From the NCBI RefSeq assembly GCF_007671655.1, contig NZ_VCGX01000001.1, positions 715,917 to 779,916 on the forward strand: a stretch of DNA of 64,000 bases, read 5' to 3'. This document shows, piece by piece, positions 44,845 to 55,495 of the stretch; within the stretch, counting starts at the first letter, position 1; each line of letters starts with the position of its first letter. The notes under the pieces were generated by a model. It worked only from the letters and a program-made list of their open reading frames with translations, was not told where the DNA came from and did no database searches. The translations under genes and the position numbers were made by a program. Source of the DNA: Marinobacter piscis (lineage in GTDB: Bacteria > Pseudomonadota > Gammaproteobacteria > Pseudomonadales > Oleiphilaceae).

Positions 44845-46926
44845 TCAGCCAGAGGTAGGTAACAGAGAGATATCCGCAACCCGCAAGAACAGGTTGTGCA
44901 GGCGGTTCAACAGTGCAAGACGGTTGTTTTGCACGGCTTTATCGTCTGCCATTACCATAACATCGCTGAAGAAGGCGTCTACGGGCTCCTGCAGGCTGGC
45001 CAGAGACTGCAGTGCACTGGCGTAGTCACCCTGCTCAAACAGTGGGCCTGTTTTTGCGGCCTGCTGCTCAATCTTTACCGCCAGGTCTTTTTCAGCCGCG
45101 TCCTGCAGCAGATCCTCATCAACGGTCTCACCAATGCTTTCGCCGCCCTGCTTCGACAGAATGTTGGACACCCGCTTGTTAGCGCCGGCCAGCGCCTGCG
45201 CCTCAGGCAGCTGCCGGAACGCTTCCACGGCTTTGATTCTGCGGTCAAAGTCCCGCGGGCAGGTCGGGCGCCGGGCATGTACCGCAAGATACACTTCGGC
45301 GCCAATGCCCTGCTCATCGTAATAGGCACGGAACCTTTCCAGCATATAGTCGACAACGCTGGAGGCGGTGCCGTCTTCGGTCAGGCTGGTAAAGTTCTCT
45401 TCTGCCCATTCACAGCAGGTCTGCAGATCCAGAGGCAGCTCCCGCTCGATGATAATGCGTAATACCCCCAGAGAGGCCCGGCGCAGCGCAAACGGATCCC
45501 GGGTGCCGGACGGAGGCTGGCCAATTCCGAACAGCCCCACCAGCGAATCCACACGGTCGGCTATGGCCAGCGCGCAGCTGGTCAGGGTTGTGGGCAGGCT
45601 GTCTTTGGAAAAGCGTGGCATGTACTGCTCATTCAGAGCTTTGGCCACATCTGCCGGTTCACCGTCATCGGTGGCGTAGTACTGACCCATAATGCCCTGA
45701 AGATCGCTGAACTCCAGCACCATTTCGGTCACCAGGTCGGTCTTTGCCAGCATGGCTGCGCGCTCGGCCAGAGCCGGGTCACTGCCAATGGCTGTGGCAA
45801 TTTTCTTTGCCAGCGCCGCTACCCGAACGGACTTGTCATAGACGCTGCCGAGCTTCTCCTGGAAAATGATCGGCTTGAGCCGCTCAATGCGGTCTTCCAG
45901 CCGGGTCTTACGGTCCGCTTCATAGAAAAACGCAGCATCCGCGAGGCGGGGGCGAATCACCTTCTCATTACCGGAGATAACCTGAGACGGGTCTTTACTC
46001 TCTATGTTGGCAACGGTAATGAACTGGGGCAGCATTTCACCGTCGGCATCCACCAGGTGAAAGTATTTCTGATGCTCCTCCATCGAGGAAATCAGAGCCT
46101 CCGGCGGTACCTTGAGAAAACGCTCTTCAAAGCGCCCCAGCAGCGGTACCGGCCATTCGTTCAGGCCAGTGACTTCATCCAGCAGGTTATCGTCTATTAC
46201 TGCATGGCCGCCGGCTTCCGTTTCTGCAAGCGTGCTGACACCCGAGCGGATCAGTTCCCGGCGTTTAGAGAAGTCGGCAATAACATAACCTTCTTCTTCG
46301 AGCACAACCTCGTAATCAGCCGGTGTCGGGATGATCAGTTCTTTGGGGCAATGGAAACGGTGTCCACGGGTGGTATTGCCCGGAGTCAGTTCCATGATGG
46401 GCTTATCAATAACCTTGTTGCCATAGAGCATGATCAGCCAATGCACAGGGCGGACAAACTCGGTTCTGTGAGCCCCCCAGCGCATACGCTTGGCAACCGG
46501 CAGTGCGGCCAGTGATTGTTCAACCAGTCCGGAGACCAGATCAACGGTTGGCTTGCCCTGTTCAATGGTGCGGTACACCAGCCAGGCACCCTTGTCAGTT
46601 TCAAGGGTATCCAGCTGATCGGGTGTGACACCCAGTGAGCTCGCAAAGCCGGTCAGGGCCCGTGTCGGGTTGCCCGCGTCATCAAAGGCGGCTTTAACCG
46701 CCGGGCCGCGCTTTTCTACGGGTTTGTCCGGCTGCGCATCTGCAAGGTCACGAATGCGCACAGCCAGGCGCCGTGGCGCTGCAAAGGCTTCGGCTTTGGT
46801 GAAGGCAATGCCGGCGTCTTTCAGCCCTGCGGTAATACCCTGTGTGAACGCATCAGACAGTGATTTGAGCGCTTTCGGAGGCAGCTCTTCAACGCCCAGT
46901 TCGACGAGAAAGTCCTGAGTTGTCAT
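44845..46926 (-). CDS. glyS: Glycyl-tRNA synthetase beta subunit
   Basis: Beta subunit of the bacterial alpha2-beta2 glycyl-tRNA synthetase; it binds tRNA-Gly and supports charging by GlyQ. 693 residues (E. coli 689). The N-terminal [22 protein letters not shown], the HQKYFHL motif, [23 protein letters not shown] and the C-terminal [23 protein letters not shown] are family signatures. It follows glyQ by two bases on the same strand. A tRNA gene lies downstream on the same strand. Confidence 0.97.
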   Translation of the reverse strand: MTTQDFLVELGVEELPPKALKSLSDAFTQGITAGLKDAGIAFTKAEAFAAPRRLAVRIRDLADAQPDKPVEKRGPAVKAAFDDAGNPTRALTGFASSLGVTPDQLDTLETDKGAWLVYRTIEQGKPTVDLVSGLVEQSLAALPVAKRMRWGAHRTEFVRPVHWLIMLYGNKVIDKPIMELTPGNTTRGHRFHCPKELIIPTPADYEVVLEEEGYVIADFSKRRELIRSGVSTLAETEAGGHAVIDDNLLDEVTGLNEWPVPLLGRFEERFLKVPPEALISSMEEHQKYFHLVDADGEMLPQFITVANIESKDPSQVISGNEKVIRPRLADAAFFYEADRKTRLEDRIERLKPIIFQEKLGSVYDKSVRVAALAKKIATAIGSDPALAERAAMLAKTDLVTEMVLEFSDLQGIMGQYYATDDGEPADVAKALNEQYMPRFSKDSLPTTLTSCALAIADRVDSLVGLFGIGQPPSGTRDPFALRRASLGVLRIIIERELPLDLQTCCEWAEENFTSLTEDGTASSVVDYMLERFRAYYDEQGIGAEVYLAVHARRPTCPRDFDRRIKAVEAFRQLPEAQALAGANKRVSNILSKQGGESIGETVDEDLLQDAAEKDLAVKIEQQAAKTGPLFEQGDYASALQSLASLQEPVDAFFSDVMVMADDKAVQNNRLALLNRLHNLFLRVADISLLPTSG

Positions 46927-46928
46927 GG

Positions 46929-47966
46929 TTATGCGTTCCCCTTTACCTGTTGTTCCTGCTTGGCTTTTTTACCTTTCTTGCCCCTGGCTTTTTTATCACT
47001 GGCCTCGGCCGCTGCCAGTACTTCCTGACGCAGAGCCTCCGGAGCAAGTGGGAAACCGGCTTTGCGGCGACTGTCGAAATACGCCTGGGCCACAGCCCGG
47101 GCCAGTGTGCGCACACGCAGAATAAAGCGCTGACGCTCGGTGACCGAGATTGCCTGGCGGGCGTCCAGAAGGTTAAACGTGTGCGAGGCTTTCAGAACCT
47201 GTTCGTAGGCAGGCAGTGCCAGGCCGGCCTCGATCAGCCGGGTGCTTTCACGTTCGTGCACATCAAAGCTGTGGAACAGGAATTCTGTGTCTGCATACTC
47301 AAAGTTGTACGTAGACATTTCCACTTCCTGCTGGAGAAAAACATCGCCGTAGGTGACGACGCCTTCCGGGCCTTCTGTCCAGACCAGATCGTAAACACTG
47401 TCCACACCCTGCAGGTACATGGCAATGCGCTCCAGCCCATAGGTAAGCTCACCGGTGACCGGGTAACACTCAATACCACCCACCTGCTGGAAGTAGGTAA
47501 ACTGGGTGACTTCCATGCCGTTCAGCCAGATCTCCCAGCCCAGGCCCCAGGCCCCAAGGGTCGGCGATTCCCAGTTATCTTCCACAAATCGGATATCGTG
47601 CACCAGCGGGTCAAGCCCCAGAGCTTTCAGTGAGTCAAGATAGACTTCCTGGATGTTATCGGGCGAAGGCTTGAGTACCACCTGAAACTGATAATAATGC
47701 TGCAGACGGTTCGGGTTTTCACCGTAACGGCCATCTGTCGGGCGGCGGCTGGGCTGCACATAGGCAGAGTTCCAGGTTTCCGGGCCTATGGCGCGCAGGA
47801 AAGTAGCCGGGTGAAAGGTCCCGGCGCCGACTTCCATATCCAGTGGCTGGAGTACGACGCAGCCTCGCTGCGCCCAGAAATTCTGCAGGGCCAGGATCAG
47901 GCCCTGAAATGTCTTGATATCCGGGGTGGTGCTGTTCGTTGCCTTGTCTGTCGCCTTCTCTGTCAC
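46929..47966 (-). CDS. glyQ: Glycyl-tRNA synthetase alpha subunit, with Lys-rich tail
   Basis: Catalytic alpha subunit of glycyl-tRNA synthetase. The core is strongly conserved ([63 protein letters not shown]). The frame stays open to 48083 but the extra residues are not family-like. The GTG at 47966 gives 345 residues (E. coli 303) with a polar leader of about 17 residues; its ribosome binding site is weak, so the start is uncertain. The C-terminus carries a charged tail of about 28 residues ([19 protein letters not shown]) not needed for the catalytic fold. A sigma-70-like promoter lies about 100 bases upstream. glyS follows after two bases. Confidence 0.94.
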   Translation of the reverse strand: MTEKATDKATNSTTPDIKTFQGLILALQNFWAQRGCVVLQPLDMEVGAGTFHPATFLRAIGPETWNSAYVQPSRRPTDGRYGENPNRLQHYYQFQVVLKPSPDNIQEVYLDSLKALGLDPLVHDIRFVEDNWESPTLGAWGLGWEIWLNGMEVTQFTYFQQVGGIECYPVTGELTYGLERIAMYLQGVDSVYDLVWTEGPEGVVTYGDVFLQQEVEMSTYNFEYADTEFLFHSFDVHERESTRLIEAGLALPAYEQVLKASHTFNLLDARQAISVTERQRFILRVRTLARAVAQAYFDSRRKAGFPLAPEALRQEVLAAAEASDKKARGKKGKKAKQEQQVKGNA

Positions 47967-48068
47967 AACGTCTGCCTGCTTGTTCGGTCTGTGTGTGGCC
48001 ACTCTGCGTGTTAAAATCGGGCAAGTTCTGCACGCCGCTCGCGAGAGGGTCATTCGGAAAAAAGCTGT

Positions 48069-48098
48069 ATTATACGCGCGCACGGGCGGTATTTCTAA
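48069..48098 (-). promoter_or_regulatory. Sigma-70-like promoter of glyQS
   Basis: On the minus strand TATAAT (48074-48069) is a perfect -10 element, preceded at 18 bases by TTAGAA (48098-48093), a weak -35. Transcription would start near 48062, leaving about 95 bases of leader before the chosen glyQ start. Confidence 0.6.
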
Positions 48099-48124
48099 GC
48101 AGCCTTCATGATATTGGTAATGAA

Positions 48125-49501
48125 CTAGAAGAAAGTCAGCCCTACGGAGAAGAGCTTTTCCACTTCCCGTACCCGGGACTTGTCTACCAGGAACAGGATA
48201 ACGTGGTCATCCGGTTGTATGCGTAAGCGGTTGTGGGCAATCAGTACCTCGTTATGGCGAACGATGGCGCCAATGGTTGTGCCCTGGGGCAGGTTGATTT
48301 CATCCAGTCGCCTGCCAACCACTTTTGAGGACTTCTGGTCACCATGGGCAATGGCTTCTATGGCTTCCGCCGCGCCTCTGCGCAGTGAGTGAACGTTTAC
48401 GACGTCGCCACGGCGCACATGCGTGAGCAAACTGCCGATGGTGGTTTGCTGCGGTGATATTGCAACATCAATCTCCCCCCCCTGAATCAGGTCTACATAA
48501 TCGGGGTTGTTGATCAGGGTGAACACCTTGCGGGCACCCAGGCGCTTGGCCAGCAAAGAGGCCATAATGTTGGCTTCATCATCGTTGGTAACCGCACAGA
48601 ACACATCGGTGTTTTCGATGTTCTCTTCCAGCAGGATATCCTTGTCGGCCGCATTGCCTTCAAGCACAACGGTTTTGCGCAGGTTCTCGGAAAGCAGCAC
48701 GCAACGCTCATGATTGCGCTCCAGAAGCTTAACCTGATAGCGGTTTTCCAGCGTGTGTGCCAGGCGCTGGCCAATGTTGCCGCCGCCACAGATAAACACG
48801 CGTTTATAGTTTTTCACCAGAGGCTGGAGCTCGCTCATCACCGAGCGGATGTGGTTGGCGCCGGCGATAAAAAACACTTCGTCACCGTCCTCAAGCACGG
48901 TATCGCCGTGGGGCATGATGGCCCGGTCTTTACGGAAAATCGCGGCGACGCGGGTTTCAATCCGGGGCATGTGGGTGCGCAGATAAGACAGTTCACGGCC
49001 AACCAGAGGGCCGCCTTCGGTTGCACGTATAGCGACAAGCTTGACCAGGCCCTTGGAAAACTCCAGCACCTGTAAAGCCCCCGGGTACTCGACCAGACGC
49101 GTTATGTGCCGGGTAACCAGGTGCTCCGGGCTGATCATCACATCAATGGGAAAGCCGCCTTCCTTGCCAAACAGCTTGTGGTTGGAGATATAGGCACTGG
49201 CCCGGACCCGGCTGATTTTGGTGGGGGTGCTGTACAGAATGGCGGCGATCTGACACGCGACCATATTGGTTTCATCACTGTTGGTCACAGCGATCAGCAT
49301 GTCAGCATCGTCGGCATCTGCCTGATCCAGTACGGTAGGATAGGATGCCTTGCCCTGAACCGTGCGGATATCAAGCCTGTCCTGTAGCTCTCGCAGGCGC
49401 ACAGCATCTGTGTCGACAACGGTGATGTCGTTGGCTTCGCTGGCGAGGTTTTCAGCCAGTGTGCCACCCACCTGGCCGGCACCGAGGATCAGGATTTTCA
49501 T
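48125..49501 (-). CDS. trkA: Trk system potassium uptake regulator TrkA
   Basis: Peripheral cytoplasmic NAD(H)/nucleotide-binding regulator of TrkH/TrkG potassium channels. 458 residues (E. coli 458), with two RCK units: the first begins [20 protein letters not shown] (GAGQVG dinucleotide loop, 7-12) and the second [18 protein letters not shown]; each is followed by a RCK_C domain. The ATG overlaps the TGA of rsmB by four bases (ATGA at 49501-49498). It is downstream in the fmt–rsmB–trkA unit, an order common in gammaproteobacteria. Confidence 0.96.
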   Translation of the reverse strand: MKILILGAGQVGGTLAENLASEANDITVVDTDAVRLRELQDRLDIRTVQGKASYPTVLDQADADDADMLIAVTNSDETNMVACQIAAILYSTPTKISRVRASAYISNHKLFGKEGGFPIDVMISPEHLVTRHITRLVEYPGALQVLEFSKGLVKLVAIRATEGGPLVGRELSYLRTHMPRIETRVAAIFRKDRAIMPHGDTVLEDGDEVFFIAGANHIRSVMSELQPLVKNYKRVFICGGGNIGQRLAHTLENRYQVKLLERNHERCVLLSENLRKTVVLEGNAADKDILLEENIENTDVFCAVTNDDEANIMASLLAKRLGARKVFTLINNPDYVDLIQGGEIDVAISPQQTTIGSLLTHVRRGDVVNVHSLRRGAAEAIEAIAHGDQKSSKVVGRRLDEINLPQGTTIGAIVRHNEVLIAHNRLRIQPDDHVILFLVDKSRVREVEKLFSVGLTFF

Positions 49502-50799
49502 AGCTCAGGTTTCTCCAGTACGGCGTAGAAAAAGCCGTCATGGCTGCCCGGGTCTGGTAGAAGCTGGCGCCCCGCACCCATATCTCTGCCCCATTGAACC
49601 TCTGGTTCATTAAGCATGGCACCGTCCTGATGTTTAAGAAACCTCTCAATTATACGATGGTTTTCCTGAGGGAACACAGAACAGGTTGCATAAACCAGGC
49701 GCCCACCCGGTCGCAGAATGGCCCACATGGCCTTCAGGAGCCCGAGCTGTATACCGGCCAGAGGTACAATATCGGTTTCACGACGCAGCAGCTTTATGTC
49801 CGGATTACGACGGATCACACCACTGGCACTGCAGGGGACATCAAGCAGAATGCGGTCAAAAAGCTGGCCATCCCACCACTGTCCGGTATCGGCGGCATCG
49901 GCCTGCACCAGGCTGGCATTCAGGTCGAGCCGGTCCAGGTTTTCCTGCACCCGGGGCAGACGTGCGGCAGACTCATCAATCGCCACAACCTCCGCCAGTC
50001 CGGCCTGGCTTTCCAGTATGGCGCAGGTTTTGCCCCCGGGAGCGGCACAGGCATCCAGAACCCGTTGCCCCGGAGCCAGGTCCAGTAAGCCTGTACACAG
50101 TTGCGCCGCTTCATCCTGAACACTGACGGCACCGTCCGCAAACCAGGGCAACTGGTCAACCTGTACCGGGCGGTTGAGCTGGATGCCCTGGGGTGCAAAG
50201 CGGGTAGGGGCGGCTTCTATTCCGGCCTCTTGCAAGAGGGTCAGATACGTCTCGCGGCTGAAACGCAAGGCGTTCACTCTCAGTGTCATTGGCGCCTGGG
50301 CGTTATTGGCATCCAGGATTTCTTTCCAGCTTTCAGGCCAGTTGTGGCGCAGCTTTTCCACCATCCAGTCCGGGTGACTGTAGCGGCTGGCGGCATTTGC
50401 CGGCTCCGGGGCACCTTCACGCTCGGCAGCACGCAGAACGCCGTTGACCAGACCGGTAAGGTGAGGTTTGCCAAGCGCGCGACACGCCTCTACTGTTTCA
50501 TTGAGGATGGCGTAGCTGGCTTGCTGGCTGAACCTCAGTTGAAACAGGGCGACCAGCATAAGATGGTGAACAATGCGGTCAGAACGTTTGAGCGGTTTTT
50601 TAAGACGCCCGGCCAGCTCACCATCAAGGCGGTGAAACCAGCGGCATGTACCGTAGCACAGTGCCTGCAGCGCCGGGCGTTCGTTAAGTTCCAGACGCTG
50701 GAGAGCCGGAGGCAGGCATTGCGACAGGGAGTCGCCGCTTTCCACCGCCAGCATGACGCTGGCGGCAATGGCTCGCATGGGCTGTTGGTGGTCGCCCAT
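49498..50799 (-). CDS. rsmB: 16S rRNA m5C967 methyltransferase
   Basis: SAM-dependent enzyme that methylates C967 of 16S rRNA. 433 residues. The N-terminal NusB-like domain (about 1-140) is followed by the Rossmann methyltransferase domain with the SAM loop [13 protein letters not shown] and two catalytic cysteines: the nucleophile in [13 protein letters not shown] and the second in [17 protein letters not shown]. It starts at ATG 50799, one base after the fmt stop, and overlaps trkA by four bases. Fmt, RsmB and TrkA appear co-transcribed. Confidence 0.96.
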   Translation of the reverse strand: MGDHQQPMRAIAASVMLAVESGDSLSQCLPPALQRLELNERPALQALCYGTCRWFHRLDGELAGRLKKPLKRSDRIVHHLMLVALFQLRFSQQASYAILNETVEACRALGKPHLTGLVNGVLRAAEREGAPEPANAASRYSHPDWMVEKLRHNWPESWKEILDANNAQAPMTLRVNALRFSRETYLTLLQEAGIEAAPTRFAPQGIQLNRPVQVDQLPWFADGAVSVQDEAAQLCTGLLDLAPGQRVLDACAAPGGKTCAILESQAGLAEVVAIDESAARLPRVQENLDRLDLNASLVQADAADTGQWWDGQLFDRILLDVPCSASGVIRRNPDIKLLRRETDIVPLAGIQLGLLKAMWAILRPGGRLVYATCSVFPQENHRIIERFLKHQDGAMLNEPEVQWGRDMGAGRQLLPDPGSHDGFFYAVLEKPEL

Positions 50800-50800
50800 A

Positions 50801-51736
50801 TCAGTGCAGCTCCTGTCCGGGAAGCAGCAGTTGCTTACCCCCGTTTATCAGGTCATTTACGCTCTGGGCCCGGGATCCGGGCAGTTGCACCCGGGTGACC
50901 CGTAGCGTGCCGGCGCCACAGGCAATATCAATACCTTCCCGCTCCCGCCGTATGACAGTCCCTGCCGGTGTCTGGCTTTGCTCTTCTGTTGTTACGGCAT
51001 CAAGAATCCGCACGCGTTGTTGCTCAAGATTTGTGTAGGTGCCGGGCCAGGGGTTAAATGCACGGATAATACGCTCAATGGTCACCGCACTCTGTGACCA
51101 GTCGATATGCCCGTCTTCCTTGGACAGTTTGTGAGCGTAACAGGCGAGCGCATCATCCTGCGCTTCTCCCCGGAGTTCGCCTTTCTCGAGCAGGCGCAGG
51201 GCTTTAATAATGGCGTTGCCACCCAGCATGGACAGACGGTCGTGAAGGCTGCCGCCGGTATCGCTGGCATCAATGGTGGTTGCAGACTTGAGCAGCATGT
51301 CGCCGGTATCCAGGCCTTTGTCCATCTGCATGATGGTAATGCCGGTTTCAGTATCGCCTGCGGCGATAGCGCGCTGGATAGGCGCAGCCCCGCGCCAGCG
51401 TGGTAGCAGCGATGCGTGGATGTTGAGGCAGCCGTGGACAGGTATATCCAGTATAGCCTGGGGCAGGATCAGCCCGTAGGCCGCCACAATCATGACATCC
51501 GGCTGAAGGCTCGCGAGCTCTTGTTGAGCCTCCGGGGTTTTCAGGCTTTCGGGCTGAAAAACCGGGATACCATGATCCAGTGCCACCTGTTTGACAGGGC
51601 TGGGCTGGAGCTTGCGCCCTCTGCCAGCTGGCCGGTCTGGCTGAGAGTACACGCCTACGAGGGTGTGGTGTGTGTTCAGAAGCGCTCTCAGAGCGGTCGC
51701 TGCGAAATCCGGAGTGCCGGCAAAAACGAGTCGCAC
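50801..51736 (-). CDS. fmt: Methionyl-tRNA formyltransferase
   Basis: Transfers a formyl group from 10-formyl-THF to Met-tRNA(fMet), needed for initiation. 311 residues (E. coli 315). The N-terminal MRLVFAGTPDFAATALRALL, the folate/catalytic HASLLPRWRGAAPIQRAI (catalytic Asn-His-Asp set, with N just before IHASLLP) and the C-terminal OB-fold tRNA-binding domain are present. It lies between def (upstream, 94 bases away with a hairpin in the gap) and rsmB (one base). Confidence 0.96.
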   Translation of the reverse strand: MRLVFAGTPDFAATALRALLNTHHTLVGVYSQPDRPAGRGRKLQPSPVKQVALDHGIPVFQPESLKTPEAQQELASLQPDVMIVAAYGLILPQAILDIPVHGCLNIHASLLPRWRGAAPIQRAIAAGDTETGITIMQMDKGLDTGDMLLKSATTIDASDTGGSLHDRLSMLGGNAIIKALRLLEKGELRGEAQDDALACYAHKLSKEDGHIDWSQSAVTIERIIRAFNPWPGTYTNLEQQRVRILDAVTTEEQSQTPAGTVIRREREGIDIACGAGTLRVTRVQLPGSRAQSVNDLINGGKQLLLPGQELH

Positions 51737-51765
51737 GGTGTTGGTTCTCTGTCTCGTTGAATACG

Positions 51766-51789
51766 AAAAGACCGGGCCCTTGCCCGGTC
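51766..51789 (-). terminator. Terminator-like hairpin between def and fmt
   Basis: On the minus strand GACCGGGC-AAGG-GCCCGGTC (8-bp stem, 4-base loop; 51789-51770) is followed by TTTTC. It sits in the def–fmt gap, so fmt may be partly uncoupled from def by attenuation or have its own promoter. Confidence 0.6.
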
Positions 51790-51830
51790 CTGTGCCTGCT
51801 GCAAATCGTTACCCGCCTGGCGGGCACTCA

Positions 51831-52334
51831 TTATGCAGTTTGTTTCTGGAGTTTACCCAGCTTCTTGCGGATGCGGTTGCGCTTGAGGTTGCTCAGGTAG
51901 TCCACGAACAGCTTACCATTCAGGTGATCCATCTCGTGCTGGATACACACGGCCAGTAGCCCGCGCGCTTCCAGCTCAAACGGTTTGCCATCGCGATCGA
52001 GCGCCCTGACAATGCAGTGTTCAACCCGTTCCACGTCCTCGTAAAAACCGGGGACCGACAGGCAGCCTTCCTGCATGGCTTCGAGTTCGCCATCCAGTAC
52101 TTCGACTTCGGGGTTGATGAACACCCTTGGCTCACTCTTGTCCTCGGACAGATCCATAACGATGATCTGTTTGTGGACGTTCACCTGAGTAGCAGCCAGG
52201 CCAATACCGGGCGCATCGTACATAGTCTCGAACATGTCGTCGATCAATGTACGGTCGGCGTCTGTCACTTCCTCAACCGGTCTGGCAATGGTGCGCAGAC
52301 GAGGGTCCGGGTATTCGAGAATGTCTAGTATCAT
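51831..52334 (-). CDS. def: Peptide deformylase
   Basis: Fe2+-dependent enzyme that removes the N-formyl group from new proteins. 167 residues. All three motifs are intact: [10 protein letters not shown] (motif 1), EGCLSVPG (motif 2, metal Cys) and QHEMDHLNG (motif 3, HExxH-type His-Glu-His). The frame is open to 52397, but the family starts about where [14 protein letters not shown] begins, so 52334 is used; no strong ribosome binding site precedes it. It is divergent from the LysM gene, with fmt downstream after a hairpin. Confidence 0.95.
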   Translation of the reverse strand: MILDILEYPDPRLRTIARPVEEVTDADRTLIDDMFETMYDAPGIGLAATQVNVHKQIIVMDLSEDKSEPRVFINPEVEVLDGELEAMQEGCLSVPGFYEDVERVEHCIVRALDRDGKPFELEARGLLAVCIQHEMDHLNGKLFVDYLSNLKRNRIRKKLGKLQKQTA

Positions 52335-52662
52335 ATATAGGTTCTGTTTTGTAACTGTGTGCGGCTTATCTCTGAAATGCGACAGCGTAGAGCGCAAATT
52401 GTTCCTTTCACACTATGATAAGCAGCCGTGTGTTTCTGTAAGTACATTATCCAACAATTTGGTGATTGATTACAAACTGATCAGGTGATTGTCTGAAACT
52501 ATCAATAGTGCCCTGCAAATGGCCATGAAAACAAAAGATAACACCACAAGCTGCGAAGATTCTTTTATAGTAACCCACATAATTGCGCAACAAGCTGCAT
52601 CTGGCTGCTAATATTTTTACCAGAATGCCTGGAATCAAGGCACGGGATCAAGGACTTAGATA
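52335..52662. other. 328-base divergent intergenic region, def / LysM gene
   Basis: No gene seen. The region is AT-richer than its surroundings. For the plus-strand LysM gene an extended -10 TGCTAATAT (52606-52614) is visible without a good -35; AAGGA lies before the ATG. GGTGATTG occurs twice (near 52461 and 52484). No clear terminator, RNA gene or known operator was found. Confidence 0.5.
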
Positions 52663-53682
52663 ATGAGGAAACTGCTGTACGCTCTGGCAGCTACCATGCT
52701 GCTAACGGCTTCCTGGGCTCACGCTGAACCAGAACTGCGGGAGGGTCATCCTGAACGTTATACGGTAGTGAAGGGTGATACACTCTGGGACATATCCGGG
52801 CGCTTTCTGGATAACCCCTGGTACTGGCCGGAAATCTGGCATGTGAATCCACAGGTTTCTAACCCTCATCTGATTTATCCGGGTGACCGCCTTGCTCTGG
52901 TTTACATCGACGGTAAGCCCCGGATTACCAAGGTGGCCTCAACTAGCGGGGTTGTGAAGCTTTCTCCAAAGGTGCGCTCTGAGCGTATCGATACCCCTAT
53001 TCCGGCTATCCCTCTGGATGCAATCAGCAGTTTCCTGTCCGATACCCGTATTGTCAGCCCTGAGCTGATCAGCAAAGCGCCTTATATTCTTGAGGGTGAA
53101 GACAGCCGGATTATCAATGGTGCCGGTGACAAAGTGTATGCCCGCGGTGAAAAGCCTGCCAGAAAGGTAGGCGTCTTTCGTCGTAGCCAGGAGTTTGTTG
53201 ATCCGGAGACCGGAGAGTTTCTTGGTCTTGAAGCCCGCAGCATTGCCCGTGGCGATGTGGCCGCCGAAAACGGGGATGTGCTCACAGTCCAACTGACCAG
53301 TTCCAGTGAGGAAGTACGCATAGGTGATCGTTTACTGGTGAGTGAAGACCGCGGTCTGACGACAAGTTTTGTGCCCAGCTCCCCGGATAAGGAGATTGAG
53401 GGCCAGATGCTATCTGTTGAGGGCGGTGTCACCCAGATCGGGCAGTACGATGTGGTCGCAATCAACCGCGGCAGCCGGGAAAACCTGAAGGCAGGTAATG
53501 TAATGGCCGTGCTCAAGCGCGGCAACCTGGTGCGTGATCCGGTAACCAGTGAAACCATCGAGCTGCCCTCTGAGCGAGCCGGGTTGCTGATGGTTTTCCA
53601 GGTGTATGAAAAAATGAGCTATGGCCTGATCCTACAGGCAACCCGCCCGCTTTCTGTCGGCGACAAAATTACCAACCCCTGA
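52663..53682 (+). CDS. Secreted LysM peptidoglycan-binding protein
   Basis: 339 residues. A Sec signal peptide (MRKLLYALAATMLLTASWAHA, cleavage about residue 22) is followed by one LysM domain (about 31-80: YTVVKGDTLWDISGRFLDNPWYWPEIWHVNPQ...IYPGDRL). The remaining 250 residues are beta-rich without a catalytic motif. Such proteins lie immediately upstream of dprA in many gammaproteobacteria and probably bind cell wall in the periplasm; no enzyme activity can be claimed. It is followed by a GC-rich hairpin (53702-53720) before dprA. Confidence 0.9.
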   Translation: MRKLLYALAATMLLTASWAHAEPELREGHPERYTVVKGDTLWDISGRFLDNPWYWPEIWHVNPQVSNPHLIYPGDRLALVYIDGKPRITKVASTSGVVKLSPKVRSERIDTPIPAIPLDAISSFLSDTRIVSPELISKAPYILEGEDSRIINGAGDKVYARGEKPARKVGVFRRSQEFVDPETGEFLGLEARSIARGDVAAENGDVLTVQLTSSSEEVRIGDRLLVSEDRGLTTSFVPSSPDKEIEGQMLSVEGGVTQIGQYDVVAINRGSRENLKAGNVMAVLKRGNLVRDPVTSETIELPSERAGLLMVFQVYEKMSYGLILQATRPLSVGDKITNP

Positions 53683-53701
53683 ACCACCGACCCACCAGAG
53701 T

Positions 53702-53720
53702 CCGGGCCAGGAGGGCCCGG
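53702..53720 (+). terminator. Weak hairpin between LysM gene and dprA
   Basis: CCGGGCC-AGGAG-GGCCCGG (7-bp stem, 5-base loop), with a short TTTT eleven bases further on. It may attenuate read-through into dprA; not a canonical terminator. Confidence 0.35.
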
Positions 53721-53744
53721 GCGGCTGTTTTCAAGGATGATGCT

Positions 53745-54869
53745 GTGTACTCTTCCTCTTCTGCACAATGGGTATTTCTGACCTGTCTGCCCGGCTTCGG
53801 TCGTGTCCGGCGACGGGCTCTGCTCGAATCCGTACCGGATCTCACGGAGCTGCTTGATAAAAATCCAGCGACCCTGCGCGCGCTCGGGTTGGGTGGTGAA
53901 GCCGTAGCTTCCATTCTGGCCTGGCAGCGGCGGGATGAAAATAATACCAGTGTCGAGGCCACCCGGCAGGTACTGCAGGCCTGCAAGCGCCATTCGATTG
54001 TTGTTGTTGACTGGCAGCACCCGGATTATCCGGACGTGCTCCGGCATATTCACGATGCGCCTCTGGTGCTGTACGCCCGGGGTGAGACTCGCTTGTTGAG
54101 CCGCGAACAAATAGGAATTATCGGCAGCCGTAACGCGACGCCGGCGGGGCTCGACCATGCCCGTCGCTTTGCTGCAGAACTCAGCGAGTGGGGACTGCTG
54201 ATAACCAGTGGCCTGGCTTTAGGAATAGACGGTGCAGCCCACGCCGGCGCTCTGGATAGCGGACATGCAACCATTGCGGTTGTAGGTTGTGGCCTTGACC
54301 GTATGTATCCGAACCAGCATCGCCGGCTCGGAGAGCGAGTGATCGCAAACGGCCTGATGGTTTCCGAGTACCCACCCGGAACGCCCGCCAAAGCGGCTCA
54401 TTTTCCCCAGCGTAATCGCATCATCAGTGGCCTGGGCCGTGGGATCCTGGTGGTTGAAGCTGGTCTGAAAAGCGGCTCCCTGATCACGGCCCGTATGGCG
54501 CTGGAACAGGGGCGTGAGGTGTTTGCCATTCCCGGCTCCATTCACAGCCCGGTCGCACGTGGGTGTCATTACCTGATCAAGCAGGGAGCGCAGCTGGTAG
54601 ACCGGGTAGATGATATTCTGGAAGAGCTGGGCGCCGCCTGGTCACAGCCTTCAGACACAGTGTCGGCGGCTTCAGAAGCCGGTCCGGAGAGCATGCTGGG
54701 CAGCCGGGAAATCGCGGTGCTTGAGGCATTAGGGTATGATCCCCAGTCAACTGACGCACTGTCTCTGGCAACCGGCCTTCCGGCCGACCAGCTTGTCCAG
54801 TCGCTTCTGCTTCTTGAGCTTGAAGGGTTGGTGAGCTCTGCCCCCGGAGGTTACCTGAAAATCGCCTGA
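53745..54869 (+). CDS. dprA: DNA-processing protein DprA (Smf)
   Basis: Loads RecA onto incoming single-stranded DNA in natural transformation. 374 residues, with a short N-terminal helical region, a Rossmann-like DprA core (IGIIGSRNATPAG, LITSGLALGIDGAAHAGAL, FPQRNRIISGLGRGILVVEAGLKSGSLITARMA and the IPGS motif) and a C-terminal winged-helix domain. The start is GTG at 53745 with AAGGA seven bases upstream; the nearby ATGs are in another frame. No other competence gene lies in the window. tsaC, hemF and aroE follow in the same direction at short spacing. Confidence 0.95.
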   Translation: MYSSSSAQWVFLTCLPGFGRVRRRALLESVPDLTELLDKNPATLRALGLGGEAVASILAWQRRDENNTSVEATRQVLQACKRHSIVVVDWQHPDYPDVLRHIHDAPLVLYARGETRLLSREQIGIIGSRNATPAGLDHARRFAAELSEWGLLITSGLALGIDGAAHAGALDSGHATIAVVGCGLDRMYPNQHRRLGERVIANGLMVSEYPPGTPAKAAHFPQRNRIISGLGRGILVVEAGLKSGSLITARMALEQGREVFAIPGSIHSPVARGCHYLIKQGAQLVDRVDDILEELGAAWSQPSDTVSAASEAGPESMLGSREIAVLEALGYDPQSTDALSLATGLPADQLVQSLLLLELEGLVSSAPGGYLKIA

Positions 54870-54914
54870 GCCCGGTGTGCTAATTCATCCCGTTTATGGT
54901 TTGACAACATCAAC

Positions 54915-55487
54915 ATGGCAGCGCCTGATCCGCTAAACCGCCAGCAACGAGAGCTTGTCCGTAACATTATTCAGAAAGGGGGCGTTATCGCCTATCCGAC
55001 CGAGGCTGTCTGGGGGCTGGGGTGTGACCCCTGGAATTCCGAGGCAGTGAGGCGCATTCTGGAGCTCAAGAGCCGTCCTGTGCATAAGGGGTTAATTCTG
55101 GTCGCCGCCTCCATTGAGCAGGTCCGCTTTCTGCTGACGCCATTGCCCGAAGAGTTGCAGCAGCAGGCACTGAGTCACTGGCCTGGCCCGGTTACCTGCC
55201 TGATACCGGACATCAACCGGCAGACGCCTGACTGGGTGCGCGGCAGCCACAACTCGATTGCGGTAAGGGTCAGTGAGCACCCTGTGGTCAAAGCCTTGTG
55301 TGACAGCGCCGGTATGCCTCTGGTTTCCACTTCCTGCAATCCAGCCGGGCAAGAACCGGCACGTGATGCTGCACAGGTTCGCTGCTATTTTAATAATCAG
55401 CTTGATTATATTGTGCCGGGCGAGTTGGGTGGTAATCACAAACCCAGTCGTATTATTGATATTGTCAGCGGTAAACAGCTTCGTTAG
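54915..55487 (+). CDS. tsaC: Threonylcarbamoyl-AMP synthase
   Basis: Makes threonylcarbamoyl-AMP from Thr, bicarbonate and ATP for the universal t6A37 tRNA modification. 190 residues, the length of the short TsaC (YrdC/RimN) type. The YrdC fold motifs are [15 protein letters not shown], the K-x-R pair in [13 protein letters not shown], and the S-x-N motif in [12 protein letters not shown]. It lies 45 bases after dprA and 8 bases before hemF, the common dprA–tsaC–hemF–aroE arrangement. Confidence 0.96.
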   Translation: MAAPDPLNRQQRELVRNIIQKGGVIAYPTEAVWGLGCDPWNSEAVRRILELKSRPVHKGLILVAASIEQVRFLLTPLPEELQQQALSHWPGPVTCLIPDINRQTPDWVRGSHNSIAVRVSEHPVVKALCDSAGMPLVSTSCNPAGQEPARDAAQVRCYFNNQLDYIVPGELGGNHKPSRIIDIVSGKQLR

Positions 55488-55495
55488 GAGAGTTC

